From Allokutzneria oryzae (lineage in GTDB: Bacteria; Actinomycetota; Actinomycetes; Mycobacteriales; Pseudonocardiaceae): DNA of 64,000 nucleotides. The stretch covers positions 186,001 to 250,000 of the forward strand of contig NZ_JBHLZU010000006.1 in assembly GCF_042429765.1 (NCBI RefSeq). The letters run 5' to 3'. The position numbers and the translations under genes were made by a program. Positions 54,105 to 63,263 of the stretch are shown here, piece after piece; within the stretch, counting starts at the first letter, position 1, and the number at the start of each line of letters is the position of its first letter. Under the pieces are notes generated by a model that was not told the origin of the DNA, made no database searches, and saw only the letters and a list, made by a program, of their open reading frames with translations.

Positions 54105-56044
54105 GTTCCGTCCTCCCCGTTGCCCGCGCCCAGCGCGGCGAGTACTGCCTCTGCGGTGCGCCGGCCCACCCCGGGCACCTCGGTGATCTGTTCGACGGTG
54201 GCGGCTCTGAGGCGCTTGAGCGAGCCGAAGTGCTTGAGCAGCGCGGCCTTGCGCGCGTCGCCGAGCCCGCTGACCCCGTCCAGCGCGGAGGCGGTCATCC
54301 GCATCGACCGCTTCTGCCGGTGGTAGGAGACCGCGAAGCGGTGCGCCTCGTCGCGGACCCGCTGCAACAGGTACAGCGCCTCGCTGGTGCGCGGCAGGAT
54401 CACCGGATCGGGATCGCCGGGCACCCACACCTCCTCCAACCGCTTGGCCAGCCCGACAACGGCCACGTCGGTGACGCCCAGCTCGGCGAGCACGTCGGCC
54501 GCGGCGTTGGCCTGCGGCCCCGCGCCGTCGACGACCAGCAGGTTGGGCGGGTAGGCGAAGCGCTTCGGCTTGCCGGTCTCCGGGTCGATGCCGGGCCGGT
54601 CGGCGTCCTCGGCGGTGCTGGTCTCGGCCTTGTAGCGGGCGAACCGGCGCCGCACGACCTCGGCGATGGAGGCGACGTCGCCCTCGGTCGCGGCCTCGCG
54701 GACGGCGAAGCGGCGGTACTCGGACTTGCGCGCGAGCCCGTCCTCGAAGACCACCAGCGAGGCCACCACGTCGCTGCCCTGCACGTGGCTGATGTCGATG
54801 CACTCGATGCGCAGCAGCGCGGTGTCCAGGTCCAGCGCCTCCTGGAGCTCCTGGAGCGCGGCCGAGCGCGCGGTGAGGTCCCCGGCGCGGCGCAGCTTGT
54901 GCTGGGTGAACGCCTCCGCGGCGTTGCGGGCCACGGTCTCGGCGAGCGCGCGCTTGTCCCCGCGCTGCGGCACCCGCAGGTCCACCTTGGAGCCGCGCAG
55001 CTTCGACAGCCAGTCCACCACCGCGTCGGCGTCCTCGGGCAGCTCCGGCACCAGGACCTCGCGCGGCACGGGACTGCCACCGGCGTCGGCCTGCGCGGCG
55101 AGGTCGGCCTGGTCTCCGTAGAACTGGGTGATGAACTGCGCGACCAGGCCGGGGGTGTCGACCTCCTCGACCTTGTCGATCACCCATCCGCGCTGGCCGC
55201 GCACCCGCCCGCCCCGCACGTGGAAGACCTGCACCGCGGCGGCGAGCTCGTCCTCGGCGAAGGCCACCACGTCCGCGTCGGTGCCGTCGCCGAGCACCAC
55301 GGCCTGCTTCTCCATGGCCCGGCGCAGCGCGGTGACGTCGTCCCGCAGCCGCGCGGCGCGCTCGAACTCCAGCTCGTCGGAGGCGGCCTGCATCTCCTTC
55401 TCCAGCTTGCGCACCATGGCGTCGGTGCGGCCGGAGAGGAAGTCGCAGAAGTCCTCGACGATGTCGCGGTGCTCCTGCTCGCTGACGCGGCCGATGCACG
55501 GCGCGGAGCACTTGTCGATGTAGCCGAGCAGGCACGGGCGGCCCATCTGCGCGTGCCGCTTGAAGACGCCGCCGGAGCAGGTGCGCGCCGGGAAGACCCG
55601 GAGCAGCAGGTCGACGGTCTCGCGGATCGCCCATGCGTGCGCGTACGGACCGAAGTAGCGGACGCCGCGCTTGCGCGGTCCCCGGTAGACGTGCAGCCGC
55701 GGGTAGTCCTCGTGCAGCGTCACCGCGAGCACCGGGTAGGACTTGTCGTCGCGGTAGCGGACGTTGAACCGCGGGTCGAACTCCTTGATCCAGGAGTACT
55801 CCAGCTGCAGCGCCTCGACCTCGGTGCCGACGACTGTCCACTCCACCGATGCGGCGGTGGTGACCATCTGGCGGGTGCGGGCGTGCAGCGTCGCCACGTC
55901 GGCGAAGTAGGACGAGAGGCGGCTGCGCAGGCTCTTCGCCTTGCCGACGTAGATGACGCGCCCGGAGGCGTCGCGGAACTTGTACACGCCCGGCGCCTCG
56001 GGAATCGTTCCCGGGGCGGGGCGATACGTCGACGGGTCGGCCAC
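54101..56044 (-). CDS. uvrC: UvrABC system protein C
   Basis: A 647-residue nucleotide-excision repair nuclease. N-terminal GIY-YIG domain (GVYKFRDASGRVIYVGKAKSLR), UvrB-interacting coiled coil near residue 215, RNase H-like endonuclease domain (IECIDISHVQGSDVVASLVVFEDG, VVDGAGPQ) and a C-terminal helix-hairpin-helix (GLGDARKAALL). GTG start. First gene of a four-gene overlapping operon. Confidence 0.97.
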   Translation of the reverse strand: MADPSTYRPAPGTIPEAPGVYKFRDASGRVIYVGKAKSLRSRLSSYFADVATLHARTRQMVTTAASVEWTVVGTEVEALQLEYSWIKEFDPRFNVRYRDDKSYPVLAVTLHEDYPRLHVYRGPRKRGVRYFGPYAHAWAIRETVDLLLRVFPARTCSGGVFKRHAQMGRPCLLGYIDKCSAPCIGRVSEQEHRDIVEDFCDFLSGRTDAMVRKLEKEMQAASDELEFERAARLRDDVTALRRAMEKQAVVLGDGTDADVVAFAEDELAAAVQVFHVRGGRVRGQRGWVIDKVEEVDTPGLVAQFITQFYGDQADLAAQADAGGSPVPREVLVPELPEDADAVVDWLSKLRGSKVDLRVPQRGDKRALAETVARNAAEAFTQHKLRRAGDLTARSAALQELQEALDLDTALLRIECIDISHVQGSDVVASLVVFEDGLARKSEYRRFAVREAATEGDVASIAEVVRRRFARYKAETSTAEDADRPGIDPETGKPKRFAYPPNLLVVDGAGPQANAAADVLAELGVTDVAVVGLAKRLEEVWVPGDPDPVILPRTSEALYLLQRVRDEAHRFAVSYHRQKRSMRMTASALDGVSGLGDARKAALLKHFGSLKRLRAATVEQITEVPGVGRRTAEAVLAALGAGNGEDGT

Positions 56045-56094
56045 GTCATAAGCCTACGGACCGCTCTGACACTCGCCGAAACGGCCCAACCGGC

Positions 56095-56499
56095 TCATGC
56101 CAGCACGACCCGGTCCCCATCAGCGCGAACGCCGACCGGGGTGAGCCCCGTGGTCGCTGGCCCCTTCCGGAGATCACCCGTCTCGGCGTCGAAGGTGCTG
56201 CCGTGGGTGGGGCAGTCGACCTGCCCGCCGGCGGGGGCGCTGACGATCGAGCCGGTGTGCGGGCACCTCGGGTCGAACGCGCGCACCTGTCCCGCCCTGG
56301 TGCGCACGATGAGCAGCCGCCCGCCCCCGGGGACGTCGACGAGCTTCCCGCCGCCGACCGGCAGCTCGCTCAGCCCGACGAGCGCGGTCCCCGGCTTCGC
56401 CGTCCCCGTCCCCGCCGCCGGCCTCGTCCCGCCACCCCCGCACCCCGCAACCGTCAACCCCACCAGTCCACACAGGACATTCCGTCTCGTCACACCCAC
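56095..56499 (-). CDS. Tat-exported Rieske 2Fe-2S lipoprotein
   Basis: A 134-residue protein. Twin-arginine start (TRRNVLCG) with lipobox LTVAGC, a glycine/proline linker, then a Rieske domain with CPHTGS and CPTHGS, the Cys/His ligands of a 2Fe-2S cluster. It would be a lipid-anchored extracytoplasmic electron carrier; its partner is unknown. GTG start at 56499; GTG 56493 also possible. It lies 50 bp downstream of the uvrC start, as a separate transcript. Confidence 0.88.
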   Translation of the reverse strand: MGVTRRNVLCGLVGLTVAGCGGGGTRPAAGTGTAKPGTALVGLSELPVGGGKLVDVPGGGRLLIVRTRAGQVRAFDPRCPHTGSIVSAPAGGQVDCPTHGSTFDAETGDLRKGPATTGLTPVGVRADGDRVVLA

Positions 56500-56529
56500 T
56501 CCCCCAACCTATTCCCCACCCCCTTTCCG

Positions 56530-56591
56530 GCCATTCGCGGGCTTATGGACGTGTTCAGCCCTCCGAAACGGTCCATAAGCCCGCGAATGGC
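56530..56591. repeat. Perfect 21-bp inverted repeat in a divergent promoter region
   Basis: GCCATTCGCGGGCTTATGGAC (56530-56550) is repeated inverted at 56571-56591 around a 20-nt spacer, followed by G-rich direct repeats (GGGGTTCA). It differs in sequence from the 63-bp palindrome family. It lies between divergent genes, so a terminator role is unlikely. Confidence 0.8.
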
Positions 56592-56701
56592 GGTGAGGGG
56601 TTCAGGGGTTCAGGGGGGTGAATCGTTGACGTGGTGGGGGAAAGGGGGCACGGTCGGGGGTACCGCCGCGCACCGGAACGCGCCCTGGGAGGCCAGAACC
56701 G

Positions 56702-57739
56702 ATGCTTCGCTTCACAACCGTGATCGCGGCCGCGCTCGTGCTTGTGACGACCGCGACACCGGCCAGTGCGGGACAACGAGCCGTCGTCGGCACCGCGGAG
56801 GAGCTCGTCGCGGCGCTCAAGGCCGCGACGCCCGGCAGCACCATCGAGCTGCGGCCCGGCGTCTACGACGGTGCTTTCTTCGGCACCGCCTCGGGGACCG
56901 CCGCCGCCCCCATCACCCTGACCGGACCGCGCACCGCCGTGCTCAAGAACACCAAGAAGGCGTGCGACCCCAACGTGCCGGCCGACCGCGAGGCGCAGGG
57001 GGTGAGCTACTGCGGCTACGGCTTCCACCTGAACCTCGCGAAACACTGGCTGCTCAAGGGTTTCAGCGTCGCTGAGGCCAGCAAGGGCATCGTGTTCGAC
57101 GGCTCGGACGACAACGTGGTCGACGACGTCGAGGTCCGCCAGATCGGCGACGAGGGCGTGCACTTCCGGGCCAACTCCAACGACAACGTCCTCCGCAACT
57201 CCTCGGTCCGCGACGTCGGCACCGCGCAGCCCGCGTACGGCGAAGGCGTCTACTTCGGCTCGGCCAAGGGCGCGAACTGGGGCAAGTACGGCGACCGGCC
57301 CGGCGACCAGACCGTGCCGGACACCAGCGACCGCAACCAGGCGCTGGACAACCGGCTCGGCCCCAACGTCGCCGCCGAGCACGTGGACATCAAGGAGGGC
57401 ACCACCGGCGGCAAGGTGCTGCGCAACACCTTCGACGGCGTCGGCATGACCGGTGAGAACTCCTCGGAGAGCTGGGTCAACGCCAAGGGCAACGACTACG
57501 ACATCTCCGACAACCGGGGAACCCGCAGCTTCGAGCACGGGTTCAAGGTGATCCAGCGGCTCGACGGGTGGGGCTGCGGCAACGTCTTCCACCGCAACGT
57601 CGCCGACGTCCAGGCGGCGGGCTACGGGTTCCAGTTCCCGCACAACAAGAAGTGCGGGTCCAAGCCCAACCTGGTCTACCGCGACAACACGGTGACCAAC
57701 GCGGGCAAGGGTTTCTCCGACGTCACCCCCGTGAGCTGA
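56702..57739 (+). CDS. Secreted right-handed beta-helix protein
   Basis: A 345-residue protein with signal peptide (residues 1-23, ending ASAG). Parallel beta-helix repeats are visible as recurring N-D-N ladders (DNVVDDVEVRQIGDEGVHFR, NDNVLRNSSVRDVG). Cys pairs lie in KACDPN/SYCGYG and GWGCGN/KKCGSK. It is similar in style to pectate-lyase or PL6-like polysaccharide lyases, with polysaccharide as the likely substrate, but no catalytic set can be confirmed. ATG start. Confidence 0.82.
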   Translation: MLRFTTVIAAALVLVTTATPASAGQRAVVGTAEELVAALKAATPGSTIELRPGVYDGAFFGTASGTAAAPITLTGPRTAVLKNTKKACDPNVPADREAQGVSYCGYGFHLNLAKHWLLKGFSVAEASKGIVFDGSDDNVVDDVEVRQIGDEGVHFRANSNDNVLRNSSVRDVGTAQPAYGEGVYFGSAKGANWGKYGDRPGDQTVPDTSDRNQALDNRLGPNVAAEHVDIKEGTTGGKVLRNTFDGVGMTGENSSESWVNAKGNDYDISDNRGTRSFEHGFKVIQRLDGWGCGNVFHRNVADVQAAGYGFQFPHNKKCGSKPNLVYRDNTVTNAGKGFSDVTPVS

Positions 57740-57876
57740 CCGACGAGCCCGCCGGGGGTCTAGAGCCTGTCCTGCAAGTCGTCCCGCTCCCCCGAGCCGG
57801 CGCGCCACCCCCACGTCCCGGACCCCCGCGCCCCCGCGTCCCCGTATCCGCGTGAGCCAGCCGGCGTGGCCGGGTT

Positions 57877-57945
57877 TTTCGCGTTTTGTCACCTTGATGC
57901 GCGAAAGAGCGCTCCCACTTCGCATCAAGGTGACAAAACGCGAAA
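57877..57945. repeat. Palindromic repeat, copy 3
   Basis: The core, 57880-57942, starts CGCGTTTTGTCACCTTG and ends AAGGTGACAAAACGCG with central GAGCGCTC. Homology with copy 2 extends about 20 bp outward on both sides (GGCGTGG-CGGG on the left, GAGGGGC...GTGGGTGAGG on the right). It lies 88 bp downstream of the minus-strand gene at 58030. Confidence 0.9.
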
Positions 57946-58015
57946 GGAGGGGCGGGTGGGTGAGGGCGCCAAGCGGGGTGGTGAGGGCGCCAAGGGGGTG
58001 GGGTGGTGTTGCCAC
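57946..58015. repeat. G-rich direct repeats beside palindrome copy 3
   Basis: GTGAGGGCGCCAAG occurs twice in a G-rich tract between the palindrome and the stop codon of the next minus-strand gene, the same arrangement as at 9.0 and 15.3 kb. Confidence 0.7.
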
Positions 58016-58029
58016 GTGCAGGACACGGT

Positions 58030-59304
58030 CTAGAGCCCTCGGCGGGCCAGCTCGGTCAGCAGCGCGCGGTCCCCTGCGCACTCGCGCTTCAGCTCTTCCA
58101 GGTAGCGGTGGAACTTCGCCCGCCCGTCGTCGGCGGTCTTCTCCCACGCGAGGCCGAGGCCGTCCAGCAGGTCGGCCACCTCGGCCGCGTGCTCGGCGCC
58201 GCCGACCGCGACCCGCCTGCGCACCAACCGCCGGTAGACCGGCAGCACCTGCTCGGGGTGCCGCATCACGCGCTCCTCGGCCAGCGCGGCCCACACGTGG
58301 TCGGCGCAGCCGTGCTCGGTCGCCGCCCGCCAGGCGGCGTCGATCTCCCCGTCCCACATCAGGATCTGCACGAGCACGGAGTTGCGGGTGGTGTCCTCGG
58401 CCTGGGCGCGCAGCCACCGCCTCGCCCACTCCCGCTGCGCGGGCCACCGGTCGGCGCGGTCGGCGACGGTGCGCAGCCGGAGGTAGGTGTCAAGGCCCGG
58501 CCAGTCGCGGAAAGCGTTGCGCGCCAACTGCAACGCCCGTGTGGTCTTGCCGAGTCGCAGGCAGGCGTCCACCGCGACGTCGACGAGCCGGACCTCGGCG
58601 CGGCTGCCCTGGGTGGCGACCAGCCCGCGCTCCACCCACGCCAGCGCCTCCGCGGTGCGCCCGGCGTCCTCCAGCACGGTGGCGATCCGGAGGTACTGCC
58701 ACGGCGTGGACAGGTCCGTCGCCAGCCACTGCACCTCGACGTCGACGTCACCGGTGTACAGCGCCAGCTCCTCCATGAGCCGGACGACGGCCCACCGTCT
58801 TCGGTCGTAGCGCGGGGTGCGGCCGAACGGGACGGTCGGCAGCTCGCGGCAGGCCCGGCGCGCGGTTCTGCGGTAGGCGGCGATCCCCTCCGGCCCCAAC
58901 GCCTCGGCGTACTCGCTGAGCGCGACCTCGGGGCCGTCGGGGTAGTTCAGCTGCAACCGGACCAGCCAGCTCGCCAGGCGGTGCGGGTCGGGCCGGCTCC
59001 TGCGGCACGCGAGCGCGTGGGCGGACAGCGCCTGCTGCATCAGCTCCGGCAGCTCGCCCGCGTTCCCGGTGACCTGCTGCGCCGCCGAGCACAGCACCTC
59101 GACCACCTGTTCGGCGAAGTCGACCGCGTGGTCGGCCCTGCCGACACCGGCCTGCTCGCGCAGCGACCGGACGACCTCGCGCAGCCGGACCCAGTGGTCG
59201 GCCTCCCGTTCACCGTCGAACGGCGGCAGTCCACCGCGCAGGCCCCGCAGTGCTGCCACGCCGTAAGGCTCATCGCCCCCAATGCCGCCCACTTGCTGAA
59301 TCAA
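58030..59304 (-). CDS. DUF6880-like helical repeat protein
   Basis: A 424-residue all-helical cytoplasmic protein. Repeating segments (YLRIATVLEDAGRTAEALAWVERGL, ACLRLGKTTRALQLARNAFRDW, YLRLRTVADRADRW) look TPR-like. It resembles the C-terminal part of SWIM zinc-finger proteins (DUF6880), but no SWIM finger is present. The start is uncertain: TTG 59304 or GTGs at 59292 and 59259; none has a strong ribosome site. Function unknown. Confidence 0.65.
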   Translation of the reverse strand: MIQQVGGIGGDEPYGVAALRGLRGGLPPFDGEREADHWVRLREVVRSLREQAGVGRADHAVDFAEQVVEVLCSAAQQVTGNAGELPELMQQALSAHALACRRSRPDPHRLASWLVRLQLNYPDGPEVALSEYAEALGPEGIAAYRRTARRACRELPTVPFGRTPRYDRRRWAVVRLMEELALYTGDVDVEVQWLATDLSTPWQYLRIATVLEDAGRTAEALAWVERGLVATQGSRAEVRLVDVAVDACLRLGKTTRALQLARNAFRDWPGLDTYLRLRTVADRADRWPAQREWARRWLRAQAEDTTRNSVLVQILMWDGEIDAAWRAATEHGCADHVWAALAEERVMRHPEQVLPVYRRLVRRRVAVGGAEHAAEVADLLDGLGLAWEKTADDGRAKFHRYLEELKRECAGDRALLTELARRGL

Positions 59305-59412
59305 ACCGCAACCCGCCCGGTCCGCGCCCGAGTTGACTCCGAAGAGAGCAGTCCCAGCGCCCGAACGGCGGCACCCGGGGGTACCGCCGTTCGGGACGTG
59401 ATCAATCGGTGA

Positions 59413-60396
59413 TCAGGACGTGGTGTGCGCGGGGACGGTGCGCGTGGTGCCCGAGACGGTCCAGATCGTGTAGGCGATGGCGTTGGTGTGCCGCTCCAGC
59501 GACTGCGCGTTGATGTTGCTCGTGGTGTCGCAGGACTGGTGGTAGCACTTGTCGAAGGCCACGTTGGCCTGGCCGCCCCACTTCTGGGCCTGCGCGGCCG
59601 TCTTGCGCACCTCGGCGCCGCTGAACGTGCCGCCGGTGGGGATGCCCGCCCGCGCGAAGGCCGCGTGGTCGGAGCGCCCGCCGACGTTGGTCGTCTCGGT
59701 CGGCACGTTGATGGACGTGAAGTACGCCTCGAGCGTTTGCTGCAGCTTCTCCGACCCGGCGGGCTGGCCGCTGGAGGAGTAGACGAAGTACGCCGGGTTC
59801 GGCGAGCCGGTCATGTCGAAGTTGACGTAGCCCTTGATCTTGCTCTTCTCCGCGGCTGGCAACGTGTTCACGTAGTTGGTCGAGCCGACAAGGCCCAGCT
59901 CCTCCGCGCCCCACCAGCCGAAGCGCAGGTGCTGCTTCGGCTTGAGCTGCTGCTTGGACACGGTCAGCGCGACCTCGAGCAGACCGGCCGAGCCGGAGCC
60001 GTTGTCGTTGATGCCCGGTCCGGCGCCGACGCTGTCCAGGTGGCCGCCCGCCATCAGCACGGAGTTCTCGTCGCCGCCCGGCCAGTCGGCGATCAGGTTG
60101 TAGCCCTTGGTGCCCCAGTTGGTGAACTCCAGCACCTTGGTCTGGTATCCGGCCGCGTCCAGCTTGCCCTTGACGTAGTCGACCGACGCCTTGAAGCCGG
60201 GCTTGCCGTGCGCCCGGTTGCCGCCGTTCGCCGTCGCGATCTGCTGGAACTGGTTCAGGTGCTCCTGCACGGCCGCGACCGGGATCGTCGGCGCGGCGGC
60301 CACCTCGACGGTGGCGGCGCCGCTCGGGGTGGCGAGGACGCCCAGGGTCAGGGTCGAGGCAAGGGCAACCGAACCGAGTGTCGCTCGGATCTTCAC
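59413..60396 (-). CDS. Secreted M28 zinc aminopeptidase
   Basis: A 327-residue protein similar to Streptomyces aminopeptidase S. Signal peptide in residues 1-28 (ATLGSVALASTLTLGVLATPSGAA). Zinc and catalytic residues stand in GGHLDSVGAGPGINDNGSG, WWGAEELGL, VNFDMTG and the C-terminal CYHQSCDT. It releases N-terminal hydrophobic residues from peptides outside the cell. GTG 60396 has GGGAGGT 7 nt upstream. Confidence 0.92.
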   Translation of the reverse strand: MKIRATLGSVALASTLTLGVLATPSGAATVEVAAAPTIPVAAVQEHLNQFQQIATANGGNRAHGKPGFKASVDYVKGKLDAAGYQTKVLEFTNWGTKGYNLIADWPGGDENSVLMAGGHLDSVGAGPGINDNGSGSAGLLEVALTVSKQQLKPKQHLRFGWWGAEELGLVGSTNYVNTLPAAEKSKIKGYVNFDMTGSPNPAYFVYSSSGQPAGSEKLQQTLEAYFTSINVPTETTNVGGRSDHAAFARAGIPTGGTFSGAEVRKTAAQAQKWGGQANVAFDKCYHQSCDTTSNINAQSLERHTNAIAYTIWTVSGTTRTVPAHTTS

Positions 60397-60648
60397 TGTA
60401 TGACCTCCCAGCAGGGTGGACGCCACTCTTGTCAGTGACGCAGAGATCACCGGGAGTGTCCGCGACCGCTCGGGGGCGGCGGTAGGGACTTTCGAGGGGT
60501 GCTGTTCACTGTCTGCAAACACGCTGAAGAGTCGGCCGTTGAACGCGCAACGCCCGCGCACCATGCCTGCCTTTGACGTTGTTGTCCCCAAGGCCGCCTG
60601 TGGGCGCACGCGCGCCGTGCGAGTTCGAAATACGCCCCGCACAGACGA

Positions 60649-60683
60649 AAAGGGCGGCCCCGACCATGCGGGACCGCCCCTTC
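60649..60683 (-). terminator. Terminator of the NfeD-SPFH operon
   Basis: AAGGGGCGG and CCGCCCTTTT (minus strand) form a stem with further G-C pairing inside; it lies 13 bp after the SPFH stop. Confidence 0.75.
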
Positions 60684-60695
60684 CGATGGGTGCTG

Positions 60696-61910
60696 CTACT
60701 GCTCGTCGGACAGCTCCGTGGTGTCCTGCCGGGCGACCATCGGCGGGGTCGCCGCGCCCAGCGCCGGGGTGTCGGCGGCGCTGGAGGAGGTACCCAGCGG
60801 ACCCGGAACCTCCTTGCGCGCCACGGCTTCCGCCTCCTGCACGGCCTTGGCCACGTGCGGGTCGGGCGCGGTGTCGAACCAGCCCGCGGTCGAGTCGTCC
60901 TCGTCCTCGGGGCGCGGCGCGGGCGTGTCGTCGACGGGCGGCTCGTAGCGGAAGACGCCGTCCTCGCCCTTGCTGCCGAACATCTTCGCGAAGCCCTGCA
61001 ACGCGTCGCCGAACTGGCTGGGCACCATCCACACGGTGTTGGAGTCGCCCTGCGCCATCTGCGGCAGCGTCTGGAGGTACTGGTAGGCCAGCAGCTCCGG
61101 CGTCGGCCTGCCCGCCTTCACCGCGGCGAAGACCTTCTCGATCGCCTTGGCCTGGCCCTGCGCCTGGAGGTAGCGCGCGGCGCGCTCACCCTGCGCGCGC
61201 AGGATGCGCCCCTGCCGCTCACCCTCCGCGGCGAGGATGGCCGCCTGCTTCTGGCCCTCCGCCGACAGGATCGCGGCCTGCTTCTGCCCCTCGGCGGTCT
61301 TGATCGACGCCTCCCGCTGGCCCTCGGCGGTGAGGATCATGGCGCGCTTCTCCCGGTCGGCGCGCATCTGCTTCTCCATCGAGTCCTGGATGGAAGGCGG
61401 CGGGTCGATCGCCTTGAGCTCGACCCGGGAGACCCGGATGCCCCAGCGGCCGGTGGCCTCGTCGAGCACGCCGCGCAGCTGGCCGTTGATGGAGTCGCGC
61501 GAGGTGAGCGTCTCCTCCAGGCTCATGCCACCGACGACGTTGCGCAGCGTGGTCGTGGTCAGCTGCTCGACGCCGATGATGTAGTTGGAGATCTCGTAGA
61601 CCGCGGCGCGCGGGTCGGTCACCTGGAAGTACACGACGGTGTCGATGGAGACCGTCAGGTTGTCCTGGGTGATCACCGGCTGCGGCGGGAAGGACACCAC
61701 CTGCTCGCGCAGGTCGATCCGGGCGCGCACCTTGTCCAGGAACGGCAGCAGGAAGTTCAGTCCGGGAGCGGCGACGGCGCGGAACCGACCGAGCCGCTCG
61801 ATGACGGCGGCCTGCGCCTGCGGGATGACCAGGACCGCCTTGGCGACGGTGACCAGCACCAGCAGGACGATGACCGCCACGACGATGAGCGTGGCTGTTG
61901 CGGCTTCCAC
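60696..61910 (-). CDS. SPFH/stomatin-like membrane protein (QmcA type)
   Basis: A 404-residue protein with one N-terminal membrane helix (residues 8-27), SPFH/Band 7 domain at about 28-220 (VIERLGRFRAVAAPGLNFLLPF, IDPPPSIQDSMEKQMRADREKRA), then a regular helical tract of heptad-like AEGQKQAAIL repeats and an acidic disordered tail. It scaffolds membrane microdomains and may regulate proteases. GTG start directly after the NfeD stop. Confidence 0.93.
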   Translation of the reverse strand: MEAATATLIVVAVIVLLVLVTVAKAVLVIPQAQAAVIERLGRFRAVAAPGLNFLLPFLDKVRARIDLREQVVSFPPQPVITQDNLTVSIDTVVYFQVTDPRAAVYEISNYIIGVEQLTTTTLRNVVGGMSLEETLTSRDSINGQLRGVLDEATGRWGIRVSRVELKAIDPPPSIQDSMEKQMRADREKRAMILTAEGQREASIKTAEGQKQAAILSAEGQKQAAILAAEGERQGRILRAQGERAARYLQAQGQAKAIEKVFAAVKAGRPTPELLAYQYLQTLPQMAQGDSNTVWMVPSQFGDALQGFAKMFGSKGEDGVFRYEPPVDDTPAPRPEDEDDSTAGWFDTAPDPHVAKAVQEAEAVARKEVPGPLGTSSSAADTPALGAATPPMVARQDTTELSDEQ

Positions 61911-62339
61911 TTAGTCCTCCGACCAGACGATCGCTGTTGCTCCGGAAATGCTCATCACGGTCACGGCGCTGCCGGGTTCGAGCACCTGGGTGTCGTCGTA
62001 GCAGCGGGCCGACCAGACCTCGCCGCCGAGCTTGATCTGCCCGCCATTGCTGTCCACAGTGGACAGAACAACGGCCTTGGCGCCGACGAGCGCCTCGGTG
62101 TGCATCTTCATGGAGTCCCCGGCAAGCAACCGCCGCTTCAGCGCGGGGCGGACGAGGGCGAGCAGGGCAAGCGACGCCGCTCCGAACACCAGGGCGTCCA
62201 CCAGCAGCGCGGCGCCGAGCGCGGAGGAGCCCGCGGCGGCGAGAGCGGCAAGGCCGATCATCAGCAGGACGAAGTCCCCGGAGAGCACCTCGGCTGCGAT
62301 CAGCAGCACGCCGGCGATCAGCCACAACAGAGCGGCCAT
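61911..62339 (-). CDS. NfeD-family membrane protein
   Basis: A 142-residue protein: three to four helices in residues 1-70 (LLWLIAGVLLIAAEVLSGDFVLLMIGLAALAAA) and an OB-fold tail (GAKAVVLSTVDSNGGQIKLGGEVWSARCYDD). The partner SPFH gene follows with no gap. ATG 62339 has GAGGAC close upstream. Confidence 0.9.
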   Translation of the reverse strand: MAALLWLIAGVLLIAAEVLSGDFVLLMIGLAALAAAGSSALGAALLVDALVFGAASLALLALVRPALKRRLLAGDSMKMHTEALVGAKAVVLSTVDSNGGQIKLGGEVWSARCYDDTQVLEPGSAVTVMSISGATAIVWSED

Positions 62340-62429
62340 GTCCTCATCGTGGCAGACCCCCCGCTCCCCCGCCGGGACCAACACTCCCCGTGACCGAGGT
62401 GTGATCTTCCCTGCCCCTGAGTGACCCCG

Positions 62430-63233
62430 TCAGGGGACGGTGACGAAGTCGATGAGGTGCTCGACGGCGGTGAGCAGCGGGGGTTCCAGGTCGCGGAAGC
62501 CGGTGACCGCCGAGAGCACCCTGCGCCACCCGTCCGCGGGCTCGCCCCAGCCGAGGCGGGCGCAGACGCCCTCCTTCCACGGCGTGCCCTTGGGGATCAC
62601 CGGCCACTCCCGGATGCCGAGGACCGAGGGCTTGACCGCCTGCCAGACGTCCACGTACGGATGGCCGGTGACCAGGACGTTCTCGTCGGTCACCGCCGCG
62701 ACCACGCGGGACTCCTTGCTGCCGTCGACGAGGTGGTCGACCAGAACGCCGAGCCGCCGACGAGGGCCGGGGCCGAACTCGGCGACCAGGGCCGCGAGGT
62801 CGTCGACGCCGTGCAGCGGCTCCACCACGACGCCTTCCACCCGCAGGTCGTGGCCCCAGACGCGTTCGACCAGCTCGGCGTCGTGGATGCCCTCCACCCA
62901 GATCCGGCTGGCCGCGGCGGTGCGGGCGCGCAGGCCCTCCACCCGGACGGAGCCGGAGGCGCTGACGCGGGGCGCCGCCGACGGGGCCGCCGGGCGGACG
63001 AGGGTGACCGGCTCGCCGTCGATGAGGAAGGCGGCCGGGGTCATCGGGAACAGCCGCCGCCTGCCCGCGGCGTCCTCCAGCAGCACCGAGCCGGACTCGA
63101 CGCGCACCACCGCGCCGCAGAAGCCGCTGTCGGGGTCCTCGGCGACCACACCGGGCTCGGCAGGCACCTCCGGGACGACACGTCGTTTGCGCGGGGTGGA
63201 CAGGATGTCCTTGCCGTAGTTGAAGGAACGCAC
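62430..63233 (-). CDS. DUF3097 family protein
   Basis: A 267-residue actinobacterial protein of unknown function. VRSFNYGKDILSTPRKRR, GVVAEDPDSGFCGAVV and RIWVEGIHDAELVERVWGHDLRVEGVVVEPLHGVDDL match the family pattern; the WVEGIHDAEL region is Toprim-like with conserved acidic residues. GTG 63233 matches the usual family start; there is no ribosome site, so it is possibly leaderless. Divergent from the next gene. Confidence 0.88.
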   Translation of the reverse strand: MRSFNYGKDILSTPRKRRVVPEVPAEPGVVAEDPDSGFCGAVVRVESGSVLLEDAAGRRRLFPMTPAAFLIDGEPVTLVRPAAPSAAPRVSASGSVRVEGLRARTAAASRIWVEGIHDAELVERVWGHDLRVEGVVVEPLHGVDDLAALVAEFGPGPRRRLGVLVDHLVDGSKESRVVAAVTDENVLVTGHPYVDVWQAVKPSVLGIREWPVIPKGTPWKEGVCARLGWGEPADGWRRVLSAVTGFRDLEPPLLTAVEHLIDFVTVP

Positions 63234-63263
63234 GGCGAGAACGTACCGGTATCCTCGGTCGAC

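Noticed and set aside
57852..58778. Open frames across the palindromes giving RIKVTKRE-like peptides
   Set aside because: They arise on both strands from the palindrome itself and recur at all three copies; no ribosome site or consistent extension.
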